64,000 bases of DNA from Acinetobacter variabilis (GTDB lineage Bacteria > Pseudomonadota > Gammaproteobacteria > Pseudomonadales > Moraxellaceae): positions 628,641 to 692,640 of the forward strand of contig NZ_KB850113.1 in the NCBI RefSeq assembly GCF_000369625.1. The letters run 5' to 3'. Shown piece after piece: positions 42,437-50,950 of this stretch. The notes under the pieces are model-generated. The model was given only the letters and a program-made list of their open reading frames with translations. It was not told the origin of the DNA and made no database searches. Within the stretch, counting starts at the first letter, position 1. The number at the start of each line of letters is the position of its first letter. The translations under genes were made by a program, and so were the position numbers.

Positions 42437-43480
42437 TTACTTCTGTTTCATTTCCAGCACTAACTGATTAATTAAATCAGAGGCTTCCATCTCACGAATT
42501 TGTGCCACATTTGAACCTGCCCAAAACGCGCCATAACCCTGATCACCATGTTTGGACGCTGCTGCATGTAACTGCTTGGCCAGATCATAAGTATATGGAT
42601 AGGCAGGTACATCCAGACGATCAGGAGTGTCGATGTCTATATGCCAGTGATTAATGATGCCACGCGCTGGACGGCCGGAAATGCTGGCACTAACTTGAGT
42701 CAGCGGCTTGGACAGTAGCGCTTTACGATAGGCGTCATTGGCATTGGAAGATTTACACTGAACAAATGCCGTGCCTAATTGTACTGCTTCAGCGCCAAAG
42801 TCCATCATCTGACGTGCTTGTTCACCATTCATGATTCCGCCTGCAGCAACCACCGGCAATGAAAAATGCTGTTTTATTAACTTGACCAGATTAGAGGTTT
42901 TGACTGAGGCATCAAACTTGGTGCTAAAGATACCCCGGTGACCTCCAGCCTCAATGCCTTGAGCAATGATGATATCAATCCCTGCCTCTTGAATGGCTTT
43001 GGCCTCAGCAAAATTGGTGGCAGATACCATCGTCAGAATACCGGCATCTTTTAGAGCCTGAACCTGATGCGGAAGAGGAATGCCAAAATGAAAGCTGACC
43101 GCACATGGTCTGGTTTCCAGAACCAGATTCAAGAAATCATCATTGTCTTTAAAACTTGGGTAAATACAGTGTAATTGAGTGGGTGGATTAATTCCGTATT
43201 CAGCAAATTTATCTTTAAACTGGTCAATCCAGGCTTGAGCTACGTTTTCATCAAGAGGCTGGCTGTCATGACAGAAAAAGTTAACCTGAAATGGGCAGTC
43301 TGTAAGTTCCTGAGTTTTTAAAATCTGCTGGCGCGCAGATTCTACGCTGCTGGCTCCCAAGCCTAGCGAACCCAGACCACCTTGATTTGAAACTTCCGCT
43401 GCCAGTTCAGGTGTCGAAAGGCCTGCCATAGGGGCCAAAAAAATAGGATGTTTTATTCCAAGTTTTTCTAATAAAGACAT
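42437..43480 (-). CDS. Nitronate monooxygenase family protein
   Basis: A 347-residue FMN-dependent TIM-barrel enzyme of the nitronate monooxygenase (2-nitropropane dioxygenase) family. The start IKHPIFLAPMAGLSTPELAAEVSNQGGLGSLG, then GIDIIIAQGIEAGGHRG with the catalytic His and the FMN-phosphate part PVVAAGGIMNGEQARQMMDFGAEAVQLGTAF are typical of class I. It detoxifies propionate-3-nitronate or related compounds; the substrate is inferred from the family. ATG 43480 has GGGAG seven bases upstream. Further upstream frame to 43534 is not needed. Confidence 0.93.
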   Translation of the reverse strand: MSLLEKLGIKHPIFLAPMAGLSTPELAAEVSNQGGLGSLGLGASSVESARQQILKTQELTDCPFQVNFFCHDSQPLDENVAQAWIDQFKDKFAEYGINPPTQLHCIYPSFKDNDDFLNLVLETRPCAVSFHFGIPLPHQVQALKDAGILTMVSATNFAEAKAIQEAGIDIIIAQGIEAGGHRGIFSTKFDASVKTSNLVKLIKQHFSLPVVAAGGIMNGEQARQMMDFGAEAVQLGTAFVQCKSSNANDAYRKALLSKPLTQVSASISGRPARGIINHWHIDIDTPDRLDVPAYPYTYDLAKQLHAAASKHGDQGYGAFWAGSNVAQIREMEASDLINQLVLEMKQK

Positions 43481-43688
43481 AGATTTGCTCCCTGTTACTC
43501 TATCTACTTTGCCTATAGCCGCAGAATTAAGCAAATCATATTGGTTATTTTATTTTGAAATAATGCTGTATGGATAACGGTTCATTTACATTTCTTACGA
43601 CATGAGATGTCGTCACAAAGACAGCAAAGCTATAGTGCAGAACAGGGAAAATTTATAATAGGTTTTTAGCCAACAACTTGCTGAAATC

Positions 43689-44948
43689 ATGTCTGATCGT
43701 ATCCGAGAAAAACTACAAATTTTAGCTGATGCCGCCAAATATGATGTGTCCTGTTCATCGAGTGGCAGCAACCGCAAAAATAAAGACAAAGGCTTGGGCA
43801 ATACCGGAAATGGGATCTGTCATAGCTATACCGAAGATGGTCGCTGTGTCTCATTACTGAAAATACTGTTTTCCAATGTCTGCATTTTTGACTGTGCTTA
43901 TTGTGTCTCTCGTCGTTCCAATGACGTAAAACGTGCTGCATTTACCGTGCAGGAAGTGGTCGATCTGACCATGAATTTTTATCGCCGTAATTATATTGAA
44001 GGGCTGTTTCTCAGTTCGGGAATTTTTAAATCAGCAGATTACACCATGGAGCGGATGTTGCAGGTGGTGAAAAAGTTGCGTCTTGAAGAAAATTTTAATG
44101 GTTATATTCATCTCAAAACCATTCCTGGAGCATCACAGGAGATTATTACTGAAGCAGGTTTATATGTCGACCGGATGAGTATCAATCTGGAAATGCCGAC
44201 CGAAGCAGGCTTGCAAAAGTTTGCCCCAGAGAAAACCCATACAGAAGTACAAAAAGATCTGGGAATTGTGCGGGACCGTTTAATCCAGTTGAAAGATGAA
44301 CGTAAGATCATCAAATCCGTTCCTAAATTTGTTCCTGCAGGGCAGACCACGCAAATGGTGGTTGGTGCGCATAGTGAGACGGACAAAGATATTATTTTGA
44401 TGGCTGATCGGCACTACAAGGAGTTTAAGCTGAAACGTGTGTATTTTTCTGGCTATATTCCGATTAATCCCGAAGAAAAAGCCTTACCCGCAATTGGCTC
44501 AGCACCACCCTTATTAAGAGAAAATCGTCTATATCAGTCTGACTGGCTGATGCGTTTTTATGGATTTTCAGCGGATGAAATTGTAGATGACCAGCATCCA
44601 AATCTGGATCTGGATATTGATCCAAAGCTGAGCTGGGCTTTACGTCATCCTGAGGCCTTCCCGGTTGATATTAACCGAGCCGACTACAAAATGATTTTAC
44701 GCGTGCCGGGCATTGGAGTACGTTCTGCCAAAAAGATTGTACAGGCACGCCGTTTTGGTCAGATTCATATTGACCAACTGAAAAGGATGGGCGTGGCGTA
44801 TAACCGGGCACAGCATTTTATCCGCTGTGCAGATACACCAAAATTTCAAAAGGAGCAGCAATCCCAGCAGATTCGCCAGCAGATTTTACAAGCTGGTCAA
44901 TCCAAATATCAGCAACAATTGTCACCTCAACTGGGATTCGGTTTCTGA
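43689..44948 (+). CDS. Putative DNA modification/repair radical SAM protein
   Basis: A 419-residue radical SAM protein of the type paired with a DNA-metabolism partner (TIGR03916-like). The Cys motif CIFDCAYC (residues 65-72) has the Cx3Cx2C spacing that binds the 4Fe-4S cluster. A C-terminal helix-hairpin-helix (ILRVPGIGVRSAKKIVQARR, about 338-357) suggests contact with DNA. The N-terminal SDRIREKLQILADAAKYDVSCSSSGS region is typical. It is followed by its partner with a one-base overlap (TGATG). The reaction is not known for this family; repair of a base lesion is inferred. Confidence 0.88.
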   Translation: MSDRIREKLQILADAAKYDVSCSSSGSNRKNKDKGLGNTGNGICHSYTEDGRCVSLLKILFSNVCIFDCAYCVSRRSNDVKRAAFTVQEVVDLTMNFYRRNYIEGLFLSSGIFKSADYTMERMLQVVKKLRLEENFNGYIHLKTIPGASQEIITEAGLYVDRMSINLEMPTEAGLQKFAPEKTHTEVQKDLGIVRDRLIQLKDERKIIKSVPKFVPAGQTTQMVVGAHSETDKDIILMADRHYKEFKLKRVYFSGYIPINPEEKALPAIGSAPPLLRENRLYQSDWLMRFYGFSADEIVDDQHPNLDLDIDPKLSWALRHPEAFPVDINRADYKMILRVPGIGVRSAKKIVQARRFGQIHIDQLKRMGVAYNRAQHFIRCADTPKFQKEQQSQQIRQQILQAGQSKYQQQLSPQLGFGF

Positions 44949-45727
44949 TGCCACACTACTGTTTTGATGGCACCATGACCGGTTTATTAAGCTGTGTTTT
45001 TCGGGCTTTTGAATTTAAAGAATTTGATGTCAAAGTGACTGCCAATCCGCAGGCACAAAATGGCTTATTCGATGATTTTATTCATGTGGCCTCGAATGAA
45101 AGTCAGGGACAGCGGGTCTGGCAAGGCTTAAAACAGAAAGTATCATCCAGCAGTTTAAAAGCCTTTTATTATGCTTTTCTTTCTGAAAAAGAACAGGCAT
45201 TTCAGAATCTATTTGATTTTGCAGTTTATGTGTTTCAAAACCAGCGGCCGGTTGATAAAGATTATGGTCATCATGCAGTCATCGGAATGTCACAATGGTG
45301 CAAACAGGTCGGGCGTGAAAAGCATCGTATGGAAGCTTTTGTCCGCTTCAAAAAAGCCAAAGATGGATCGTTCCTCAGTCTGGTGAAGCCGGATTTTAAT
45401 GTACTGCCGATTATTTCCCGGCATTTTAAGGAACGTTACCAAGACCAGCGTTGGCTAATTTATGATGAACAGCGCCAGTACGGCATCTATTACGATTTAC
45501 ATGATGTGCACCAGATAGAGATGAATGCAGAAATGGTTGATCCACAAATCCGGATTGGACATAGTCAGTCTTTTAGTATTGAACTGGATGATGAAGAAGT
45601 ACTCTATGATCAGCTTTGGAAAGATTATTTTAAAAGCGTGAATATTCAGGCACGACAAAATATGAAACTACATATCCAGTATGTACCTAAACGCTACTGG
45701 CGTTATATGAATGAGAAAGTACTTTAA
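44948..45727 (+). CDS. TIGR03915/DUF4130 family putative DNA repair protein
   Basis: A 259-residue partner of the upstream radical SAM protein, overlapping it by one base. The pattern PHYCFDGTMTGLLSCVF, AFVRFKKAKDGSF and NVLPIISRHFKERYQDQRWLIYDEQRQYGIYYDL is characteristic. In some other bacteria this domain is fused to a uracil-DNA glycosylase-like domain; here only the short form is present. It is cytosolic. The function is unknown; its constant pairing with the radical SAM protein implies a joint activity on DNA. Confidence 0.87.
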   Translation: MPHYCFDGTMTGLLSCVFRAFEFKEFDVKVTANPQAQNGLFDDFIHVASNESQGQRVWQGLKQKVSSSSLKAFYYAFLSEKEQAFQNLFDFAVYVFQNQRPVDKDYGHHAVIGMSQWCKQVGREKHRMEAFVRFKKAKDGSFLSLVKPDFNVLPIISRHFKERYQDQRWLIYDEQRQYGIYYDLHDVHQIEMNAEMVDPQIRIGHSQSFSIELDDEEVLYDQLWKDYFKSVNIQARQNMKLHIQYVPKRYWRYMNEKVL

Positions 45728-45789
45728 ATAAAATCTTCGCCCAAGTTTAAGGCATAATGACAGCTAATATTTAGATCGAGTGTATAGAT

Positions 45790-46299
45790 ATGAAGGTATG
45801 GCTGGCATCATTAGCTATGGTAACCGGATTGGCTGCGTGTTCAGCAGAGCAACAGAAAGTAGCAGTAGATCCGGGTAAATATCAGGTTAAAAGTGCACAG
45901 GAATTACAGCAACGTTTTGATGATCTAAACAGTAAGTTGGCACAGGACTTTCAGCAATTTAAAAAATTAGAAAGTATTGCCTTTTCTCATCAGCTGCCTT
46001 TGGATGTAAATAATCTGCAAACCTTGAATCAGCATCCTGTCAGCCGGACTGCTCTAAAATCCAGTAAAGTGGCCTATTGTGACATGATGAATGGCTATTT
46101 TGCCGAGATGTATCGCTTGGGGCATTATAATCTGAATCTGGTCGATCAGATCCAGTTGCCTAAAGTCGAGAATGAAGACCTGAAATCCAATTTTGCATCT
46201 AGCGATCAGTTCTATACTTTTATTCTGGATCGTTATACCACTTATCGCCAGGTTCAACAGACCATGAATTATGGCTGTAACTTAAAAGCTGCGTTATAA
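45790..46299 (+). CDS. Lipoprotein of unknown function
   Basis: A 169-residue predicted lipoprotein (signal peptide MKVWLASLAMVTGLAAC with the lipobox Cys at residue 17). The mature part is helical and Gln-rich (LQQRFDDLNSKLAQDFQQFKKLE). A C-terminal YCDMMNGYFAEMYRL and YGCNLKAAL share Cys and aromatic spacing with the secreted protein at 2511-2870. I recognise no family. It starts 62 bases after the radical SAM pair on the same strand, but with its own leader, so it may or may not be cotranscribed. Confidence 0.78.
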   Translation: MKVWLASLAMVTGLAACSAEQQKVAVDPGKYQVKSAQELQQRFDDLNSKLAQDFQQFKKLESIAFSHQLPLDVNNLQTLNQHPVSRTALKSSKVAYCDMMNGYFAEMYRLGHYNLNLVDQIQLPKVENEDLKSNFASSDQFYTFILDRYTTYRQVQQTMNYGCNLKAAL

Positions 46300-46313
46300 G
46301 TATGAAGCTATAA

Positions 46314-46342
46314 AAAAAGCCCATCACAAAGATGGGCTTTTT
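46314..46342. terminator. Bidirectional terminator
   Basis: AAAAAGCCCATC/GATGGGCTTTTT, a 12-bp stem with ACAAA loop, between the lipoprotein and the convergent transporter gene. Confidence 0.88.
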
Positions 46343-46344
46343 AT

Positions 46345-47556
46345 TTAGCAACCAGTTAATTTTTCTGGTTGAGGTTTCTCACCGGGGAAGAAAATTGGAC
46401 GAAGTTTTACACCTAGACCATTTCCGAGAAATGCGAAGACCAGCCATAACCAGCCATGTACGCTGCCCGAAGCAATACCACTAAAATAGGCACCGATATT
46501 ACAGCCATAAGCCAGACGAGCGCCATAGCCGAGCATCAAGCCGCCAATAACCGCAGCAACCAATGAACGTTTTGGAATATTGAAGTTCGGAGCAAATTTA
46601 CCTGCCAGACTGGCAGCCAATAATGCACCAAGCATGATGCCAAAGTTCATCATGGATGTAATATCGAACCAGAGTGATTCAGATAAGGCTTTGGCATTTG
46701 CTGGTTGCTGCCAATACGCCCAAGAGGCTACATCAATTCCAACAAAACTTGCAGATTTCGCGGCCCAGACAGCAAGGGCAGAAGTGACACCCCATGGACG
46801 ACCAGCCAGCGCCAAAGTAGCAAAGTTAAGCAGGGTTAAAATGATTCCGCCCCAGATTAATGGCCATGGACCACGCAAAAAGCGTTTCCAGCCCTGATGC
46901 TGGCTTTGAGCTTCAATTTCCAAGTTGCCATGACGTTTCTTTTCAAAAAATACAGTTGCAGCAGCAATAACAGCAAAAACGACAAAGCTCAAAACAAGTG
47001 CAGGAATGACACCAAAACTTTCTACAATGGAGATAGGTGCGAAATGAGGTAGGTTAAACCACCAGTCAATATGCGAAGTCGCAATCAGTGAGCCGGCACA
47101 GAAGAAAAACAGGGTGACCAGCATACGAGCACTGCCACCACCCACAGTATAAAGTGTACCTGATGCACAACCGCCACCGAGCTGCATGCCAATCCCGAAA
47201 ATAAATGCACCGATCACCACAGACAGTGAAACCGGACTGACAAAGCCTTGAACTGGATTACCAAACAGTTCACCTGCGCCTAAAGCAGGGAAAAATAGCA
47301 ATACAGCAAGACTCAGCATGATCATTTGGGCACGTAAGCCACGACCACGACGTTCTTTAATAAAGACGCGCCAGCTGGAGGTGAAACCAAACGATGCATG
47401 ATACAAGGTCATACCCAGTGCACCACCCACCAGAAATAATAGAGCCTGGTTCAGACCTACGATGTGATAAGCACCGACAGTTCCTAATACAAGTAAAATA
47501 AAAGCCACCCAGACCGAGAGATTCGATCGCTGGGAAGACGCAGCAATGACAGACAT
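46345..47556 (-). CDS. YeeE/YedE family membrane transporter
   Basis: A 403-residue inner-membrane protein with about ten hydrophobic segments. It is a fused two-domain sulf_transp protein, like E. coli YedE. The conserved Cys-glycine loops GGGCASGTLYTVGGGSARM (about residue 130) and YGCNIGAYFSGIASGSVHGW (about 350) are the positions where the thiosulfate transporter TsuA hands its substrate between thiols. Substrate here is thiosulfate, selenium or another sulfur species (inferred). No tusA or rhodanese gene is adjacent. The C-terminal GC pair ends the protein. Confidence 0.9.
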   Translation of the reverse strand: MSVIAASSQRSNLSVWVAFILLVLGTVGAYHIVGLNQALLFLVGGALGMTLYHASFGFTSSWRVFIKERRGRGLRAQMIMLSLAVLLFFPALGAGELFGNPVQGFVSPVSLSVVIGAFIFGIGMQLGGGCASGTLYTVGGGSARMLVTLFFFCAGSLIATSHIDWWFNLPHFAPISIVESFGVIPALVLSFVVFAVIAAATVFFEKKRHGNLEIEAQSQHQGWKRFLRGPWPLIWGGIILTLLNFATLALAGRPWGVTSALAVWAAKSASFVGIDVASWAYWQQPANAKALSESLWFDITSMMNFGIMLGALLAASLAGKFAPNFNIPKRSLVAAVIGGLMLGYGARLAYGCNIGAYFSGIASGSVHGWLWLVFAFLGNGLGVKLRPIFFPGEKPQPEKLTGC

Positions 47557-47760
47557 GGGAGATCAAGCTTTAAAAATAAAGTCGCGTATATTACGCAATT
47601 TCTCACTAAAATGGGCTGATCTAGGGCTTCTAAGAGTCAATTAAACATCCTGATAACTGATAATAATTATGACTTTAAATGATATAAGGTCGTGATTATT
47701 TCAAAAGATATCAGCTTAATTAGAACAATCACCTGCCTAATAGTGAAACGTATAAAAAGT

Positions 47761-47787
47761 TTAAAAGCCTGCAAAGCAGGCTTTTAA
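47761..47787. terminator. Terminator after the Ala-rich lipoprotein gene
   Basis: TTAAAAGCCTGC/GCAGGCTTTTAA, a 12-bp stem with AAA loop, 20 bases beyond the stop. Confidence 0.85.
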
Positions 47788-47806
47788 AGATCGAAAGCTT
47801 TAAAAA

Positions 47807-48151
47807 TTAATTTTCAGCTTTCTCACGTACTTTGCCTGCACCTTCTTCAATAGCACCGGCAGTTGCAGCAGTCGCGTTTTTAGCGGCTTCAGCAGTGGCA
47901 TCGGCTGCTCGAGAAGTCGCAGCGGCGGCTTCATCAGCGGCACGGGAAGCATTTGCAGCCGCATTATTCATGGCTTGATCAGTTTCTTGAGAAGCCTCAT
48001 GAGTGGCATCTTCCATATCATGGCCGGCTTGAGTAGCAGCATTTTCTAAATGTTCGCCAGTTGTCGCACCTGTTTCAGGATTTTCTTTCTTATTACAACC
48101 CACTAAAGCAACGGTTGCAGCTAAACCCAAAGCAACAAGTAATTTATTCAT
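47807..48151 (-). CDS. Small alanine-rich lipoprotein, LEA-like repeats
   Basis: A 114-residue predicted lipoprotein: signal peptide MNKLLVALGLAATVALVGC with the lipobox Cys at 19. The mature part is a repetitive Ala/Glu/Asp helix (ASRAADEAAAATSRAADATAEAAKNATAATAG) of 11-residue periodicity, like late embryogenesis abundant proteins or the Lpp-type coiled coils. It may stabilise the envelope under stress. It has its own terminator and lies in a long gap upstream of metK on the same strand. Confidence 0.78.
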   Translation of the reverse strand: MNKLLVALGLAATVALVGCNKKENPETGATTGEHLENAATQAGHDMEDATHEASQETDQAMNNAAANASRAADEAAAATSRAADATAEAAKNATAATAGAIEEGAGKVREKAEN

Positions 48152-48449
48152 CGTGTCATATCCTTTGTAGTTGTAAGGTCGAAAAACAGTCTAGCGAGTA
48201 TTTATTTGAATTTATGCTAATAATTAGATCAGAATTTGTTCGCTAAATGTAATTTTTATAAAGACTTATACAATTTCTGCTAAATATAAATCGTCTTGAT
48301 TATTTGAATGTATTTTCTTACAAACCTTGTGTGGATTGCTTCTCACCGCTTATAAAAAGTGAGTTTATCTGCTTTAAGATGTAGTTTTAGATGTAACAAA
48401 ACACAACTATTTCCGGCTCAATTTTTGTCAGGCTAAAATTAGAAGCCAT
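48152..48449. other. Intergenic stretch between lipoprotein and metK
   Basis: About 300 AT-rich bases holding the expected promoter of the Ala-rich lipoprotein; I see no gene. It ends at the metK terminator. Confidence 0.45.
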
Positions 48450-48477
48450 AAAAAAGCCCGCATAAAGCGAGCTTTTA
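48450..48477 (-). terminator. Terminator after metK
   Basis: AAAGCCCGC/GCGAGCTTT type stem, one mismatch, ATAAA loop; the minus strand continues into six T. Confidence 0.65.
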
Positions 48478-48489
48478 AAACCTGAAAAC

Positions 48490-49656
48490 TTATAGACCAG
48501 CAGATGCTTTAAGTGCTTCGACTTTGTCAGTTTTTTCCCAAGTAAACGCAGTATCTGAACCTTCACGACCAAAGTGACCATAAGCAGCAGTCTGTTTATA
48601 CATCGGTTGGATCAGGTTCAACATACGGGTAATACCGTATGGACGCAGGTCAAAGTGCTCACGTACCAATTGAACGATCAATTCATCAGACACTTTGCCT
48701 GTATTGAAGGTATTGATTGAAATTGAAGTAGGCTCGGCTACACCAATCGCATAAGACACCTGAATTTCACATTTGTCTGCAAGACCCGCAGCGACAATGT
48801 TTTTCGCAACATAACGGCCTGCATAAGCAGCAGAACGGTCAACTTTCGATGGATCTTTACCAGAGAATGCGCCGCCACCGTGACGTGCCATACCACCGTA
48901 AGTGTCTACAATGATTTTACGGCCAGTCAGACCACAGTCACCTACAGGACCACCGATCACAAACATCCCGGTCGGGTTGATGTGGAATTTGGTATCTGCA
49001 TGGAACATGTCGGCAGGAATGATTTTTTTCACGATTTCTTCAATCACAGCTTCTTTTAAATGAGCTTGTGAAATTTCAGGATCGTGTTGAGTCGAAAGCA
49101 CAACAGCATCTAGACGAACAGGTACGCCATTTTCATAAGCGAAAGTCACCTGGCTTTTTGCGTCTGGACGTAACCAAGGCAATGTACCGTTACGGCGTAA
49201 TTCAGCCTGTTTTTCCATTAAGCGGTGCGCATAAGAAATTGGCGCAGGCATAAGTACATCAGTTTCACGGCTGGCATAACCAAACATCAAGCCTTGGTCG
49301 CCGGCACCTTGATCTTCCGGTTTCTGACGGTCTACACCCTGAGCAATTTCAGGAGACTGTTTACCGATCATGTTGATGATCGCACAAGTCGAACCATCAA
49401 AGCCAAGGTCAGAATGATGATAACCAATACTGTTAACGGTATGGCGGACAACCGCTTCAAAATCGATGTTCGCAGTTGTTGTGATTTCACCGGCAAGTAC
49501 AACCGCACCTGTTTTTACAAGCGTTTCACAAGCAACCCGTGCATATGGGTCTTCTTTTAAGATTGCATCCAAGATAGCATCACTGATTTGGTCAGCCATT
49601 TTATCTGGATGGCCTTCGCTTACAGATTCCGAAGTAAATACAGCGTACTCGCGCAT
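48490..49656 (-). CDS. metK: S-adenosylmethionine synthetase
   Basis: Makes SAM from methionine and ATP; essential methyl donor supply, including for the radical SAM proteins in this window. The family motifs are intact: [13 protein letters not shown] with the catalytic His (residue 13-15), [12 protein letters not shown], the phosphate-binding [19 protein letters not shown] and the FGREG C-terminal region. From ATG 49656 the protein has 388 residues, matching the family. The open frame extends to 49752, but upstream codons are not conserved. It is transcribed alone. Confidence 0.97.
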   Translation of the reverse strand: MREYAVFTSESVSEGHPDKMADQISDAILDAILKEDPYARVACETLVKTGAVVLAGEITTTANIDFEAVVRHTVNSIGYHHSDLGFDGSTCAIINMIGKQSPEIAQGVDRQKPEDQGAGDQGLMFGYASRETDVLMPAPISYAHRLMEKQAELRRNGTLPWLRPDAKSQVTFAYENGVPVRLDAVVLSTQHDPEISQAHLKEAVIEEIVKKIIPADMFHADTKFHINPTGMFVIGGPVGDCGLTGRKIIVDTYGGMARHGGGAFSGKDPSKVDRSAAYAGRYVAKNIVAAGLADKCEIQVSYAIGVAEPTSISINTFNTGKVSDELIVQLVREHFDLRPYGITRMLNLIQPMYKQTAAYGHFGREGSDTAFTWEKTDKVEALKASAGL

Positions 49657-50127
49657 AGTCCTATCACAGTTAAATTTAAAGACCCGATATGTTACATCGA
49701 CTTGTGCTCTAGGACTAGCGCAACTCGACAAAATTGCACGAAATTGTTTCAAATTATTGTGCTTTTATTTGATTATTGGAATTAAAAAAACTGATATGCC
49801 TAACTAAACAGCAGGGTGGATTCATTTAATAAACTTAATAAATAATCTGTGAATTGATAAGAGACGCTTATTAAGCAGTGATATTTCTAAACAAATTTGC
49901 ATAACTAAGTACTAAGAAAAATATAAAAATTAAATGCCTCAAATATCAAGGAAAGTGATCATTCTATTAATAAATTAAGGTGGGTGTATTGACCACACGA
50001 CAGACAGCCTTGCTGCAAATAGTACGACTCTGCATAGTAGCTTCAAGTCTTCAGAAACCGCCTGTCAGGAAGTGGCGAAATCTTTTGGTATGGATTTGTT
50101 TAAAAGACTGTACGGAGATGGAAAAGC
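49657..50127. other. Divergent gap between metK and the pilin gene
   Basis: 470 bases. It contains the metK promoter region, and in its right part a stretch that reads as a coding frame without a start (49979-50152), listed separately. The left part (49660-49970) is very AT-rich with no gene. Confidence 0.4.
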
Positions 50128-50152
50128 ATGTATCAAAAGGCGTTTACCTTGA
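49979..50152 (+). pseudogene. Coding remnant before the pilin gene
   Basis: The frame running from the stop at 49976 to the TGA at 50150 reads GGCIDHTTDSLAANSTTLHS followed by SFKSSETACQEVAKSFGMDL. The codons look used in a protein (few Leu/Ser rare runs, paired Cys), yet no ATG stands near its beginning, so it looks like the 3' end of a gene that lost its front. The paired Cys and small polar residues resemble the disulfide loop of a type IV pilin, which would fit the neighbour. It may also be chance. Confidence 0.3.
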
Positions 50153-50511
50153 TTGAAGTCATGATTGTACTCACGATTATTGCCATTCTGGCGACAGTAG
50201 CAGGCATGAGTTATCACAGTTATGTAGTGCGAAGCCAACTAACAGAGGTTTTTGAGCAGGCAGGTAGCTATCGAACTCAATTTATTGCCTCTGATGGACA
50301 TTGTGATGCAGGCCGTCAAATTGGCAGCGGAACCCAATATATTGAAAAAGTCGTGATCAATGCCGCTTGTCGGATTGAATTTAAGCTACGGCAGGATAGG
50401 GTAGATACGGCAATCCGTGGGAAATCCATCGCTTTTGATGTTTATAGCGGCAGTTGTTCGTCGAGCGATATCAGTCAGCGTTATTTACCTAAAGATTGCC
50501 GAGGACAATAA
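50128..50511 (+). CDS. Type IV pilin-like protein
   Basis: A 127-residue prepilin-like protein. The N terminus MYQKAFTLIEVMIVLTIIAILATVAGMSY is the class III signal with Phe+1 and Glu+5. The residue before the cleavage site is Ala instead of the usual Gly. The mature part is short with four Cys, two in the C-terminal CSSSDISQRYLPKDC loop. It is an orphan: no other pil genes are in the window. A GGAG site ten bases before the ATG lies inside the preceding coding remnant. It may be a minor pilin. Confidence 0.82.
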   Translation: MYQKAFTLIEVMIVLTIIAILATVAGMSYHSYVVRSQLTEVFEQAGSYRTQFIASDGHCDAGRQIGSGTQYIEKVVINAACRIEFKLRQDRVDTAIRGKSIAFDVYSGSCSSSDISQRYLPKDCRGQ

Positions 50512-50950
50512 TTTTCGTGGTATCGATTAGCCTGATTTAACTTTAACCTTTATCTTTTATGTCTGGGGACCTTGGGCAAACAATAGATATTCACATATGC
50601 ATTTTTATAGCCTGGAAAGATTATTTATTTAAATCCGGATCTTCTGTTTTGATCCCTATATGCATGTATCCTGAAAAGGAATTCAACATATTGTGAAAGT
50701 TTAATTTATAAAAAATAGTTAAGAATAATCCCAGATTTATCATTTTATTAGAATCTAACTTAGACTCTAGTCAATCAATGCATCTTAAAAGTGCAGAATA
50801 TTTATCCGATAGGTAAATACAACATCAATAAATTGATAAATATTGTAGGCTAGTCTTTACCCCTCGCTGTTTTTTTAAGACAATAGACGGCAGTTTTGAA
50901 AGTCTTTTCATCATTTCCTATTTCTTCTGAATTTATTTGGACGCTGATTT
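50512..50950. other. Intergenic stretch upstream of tkt
   Basis: About 440 AT-rich bases. No gene is seen; no known riboswitch or terminator with clear structure is recognised. The tkt promoter and leader are expected in the last 120 bases. Confidence 0.45.
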
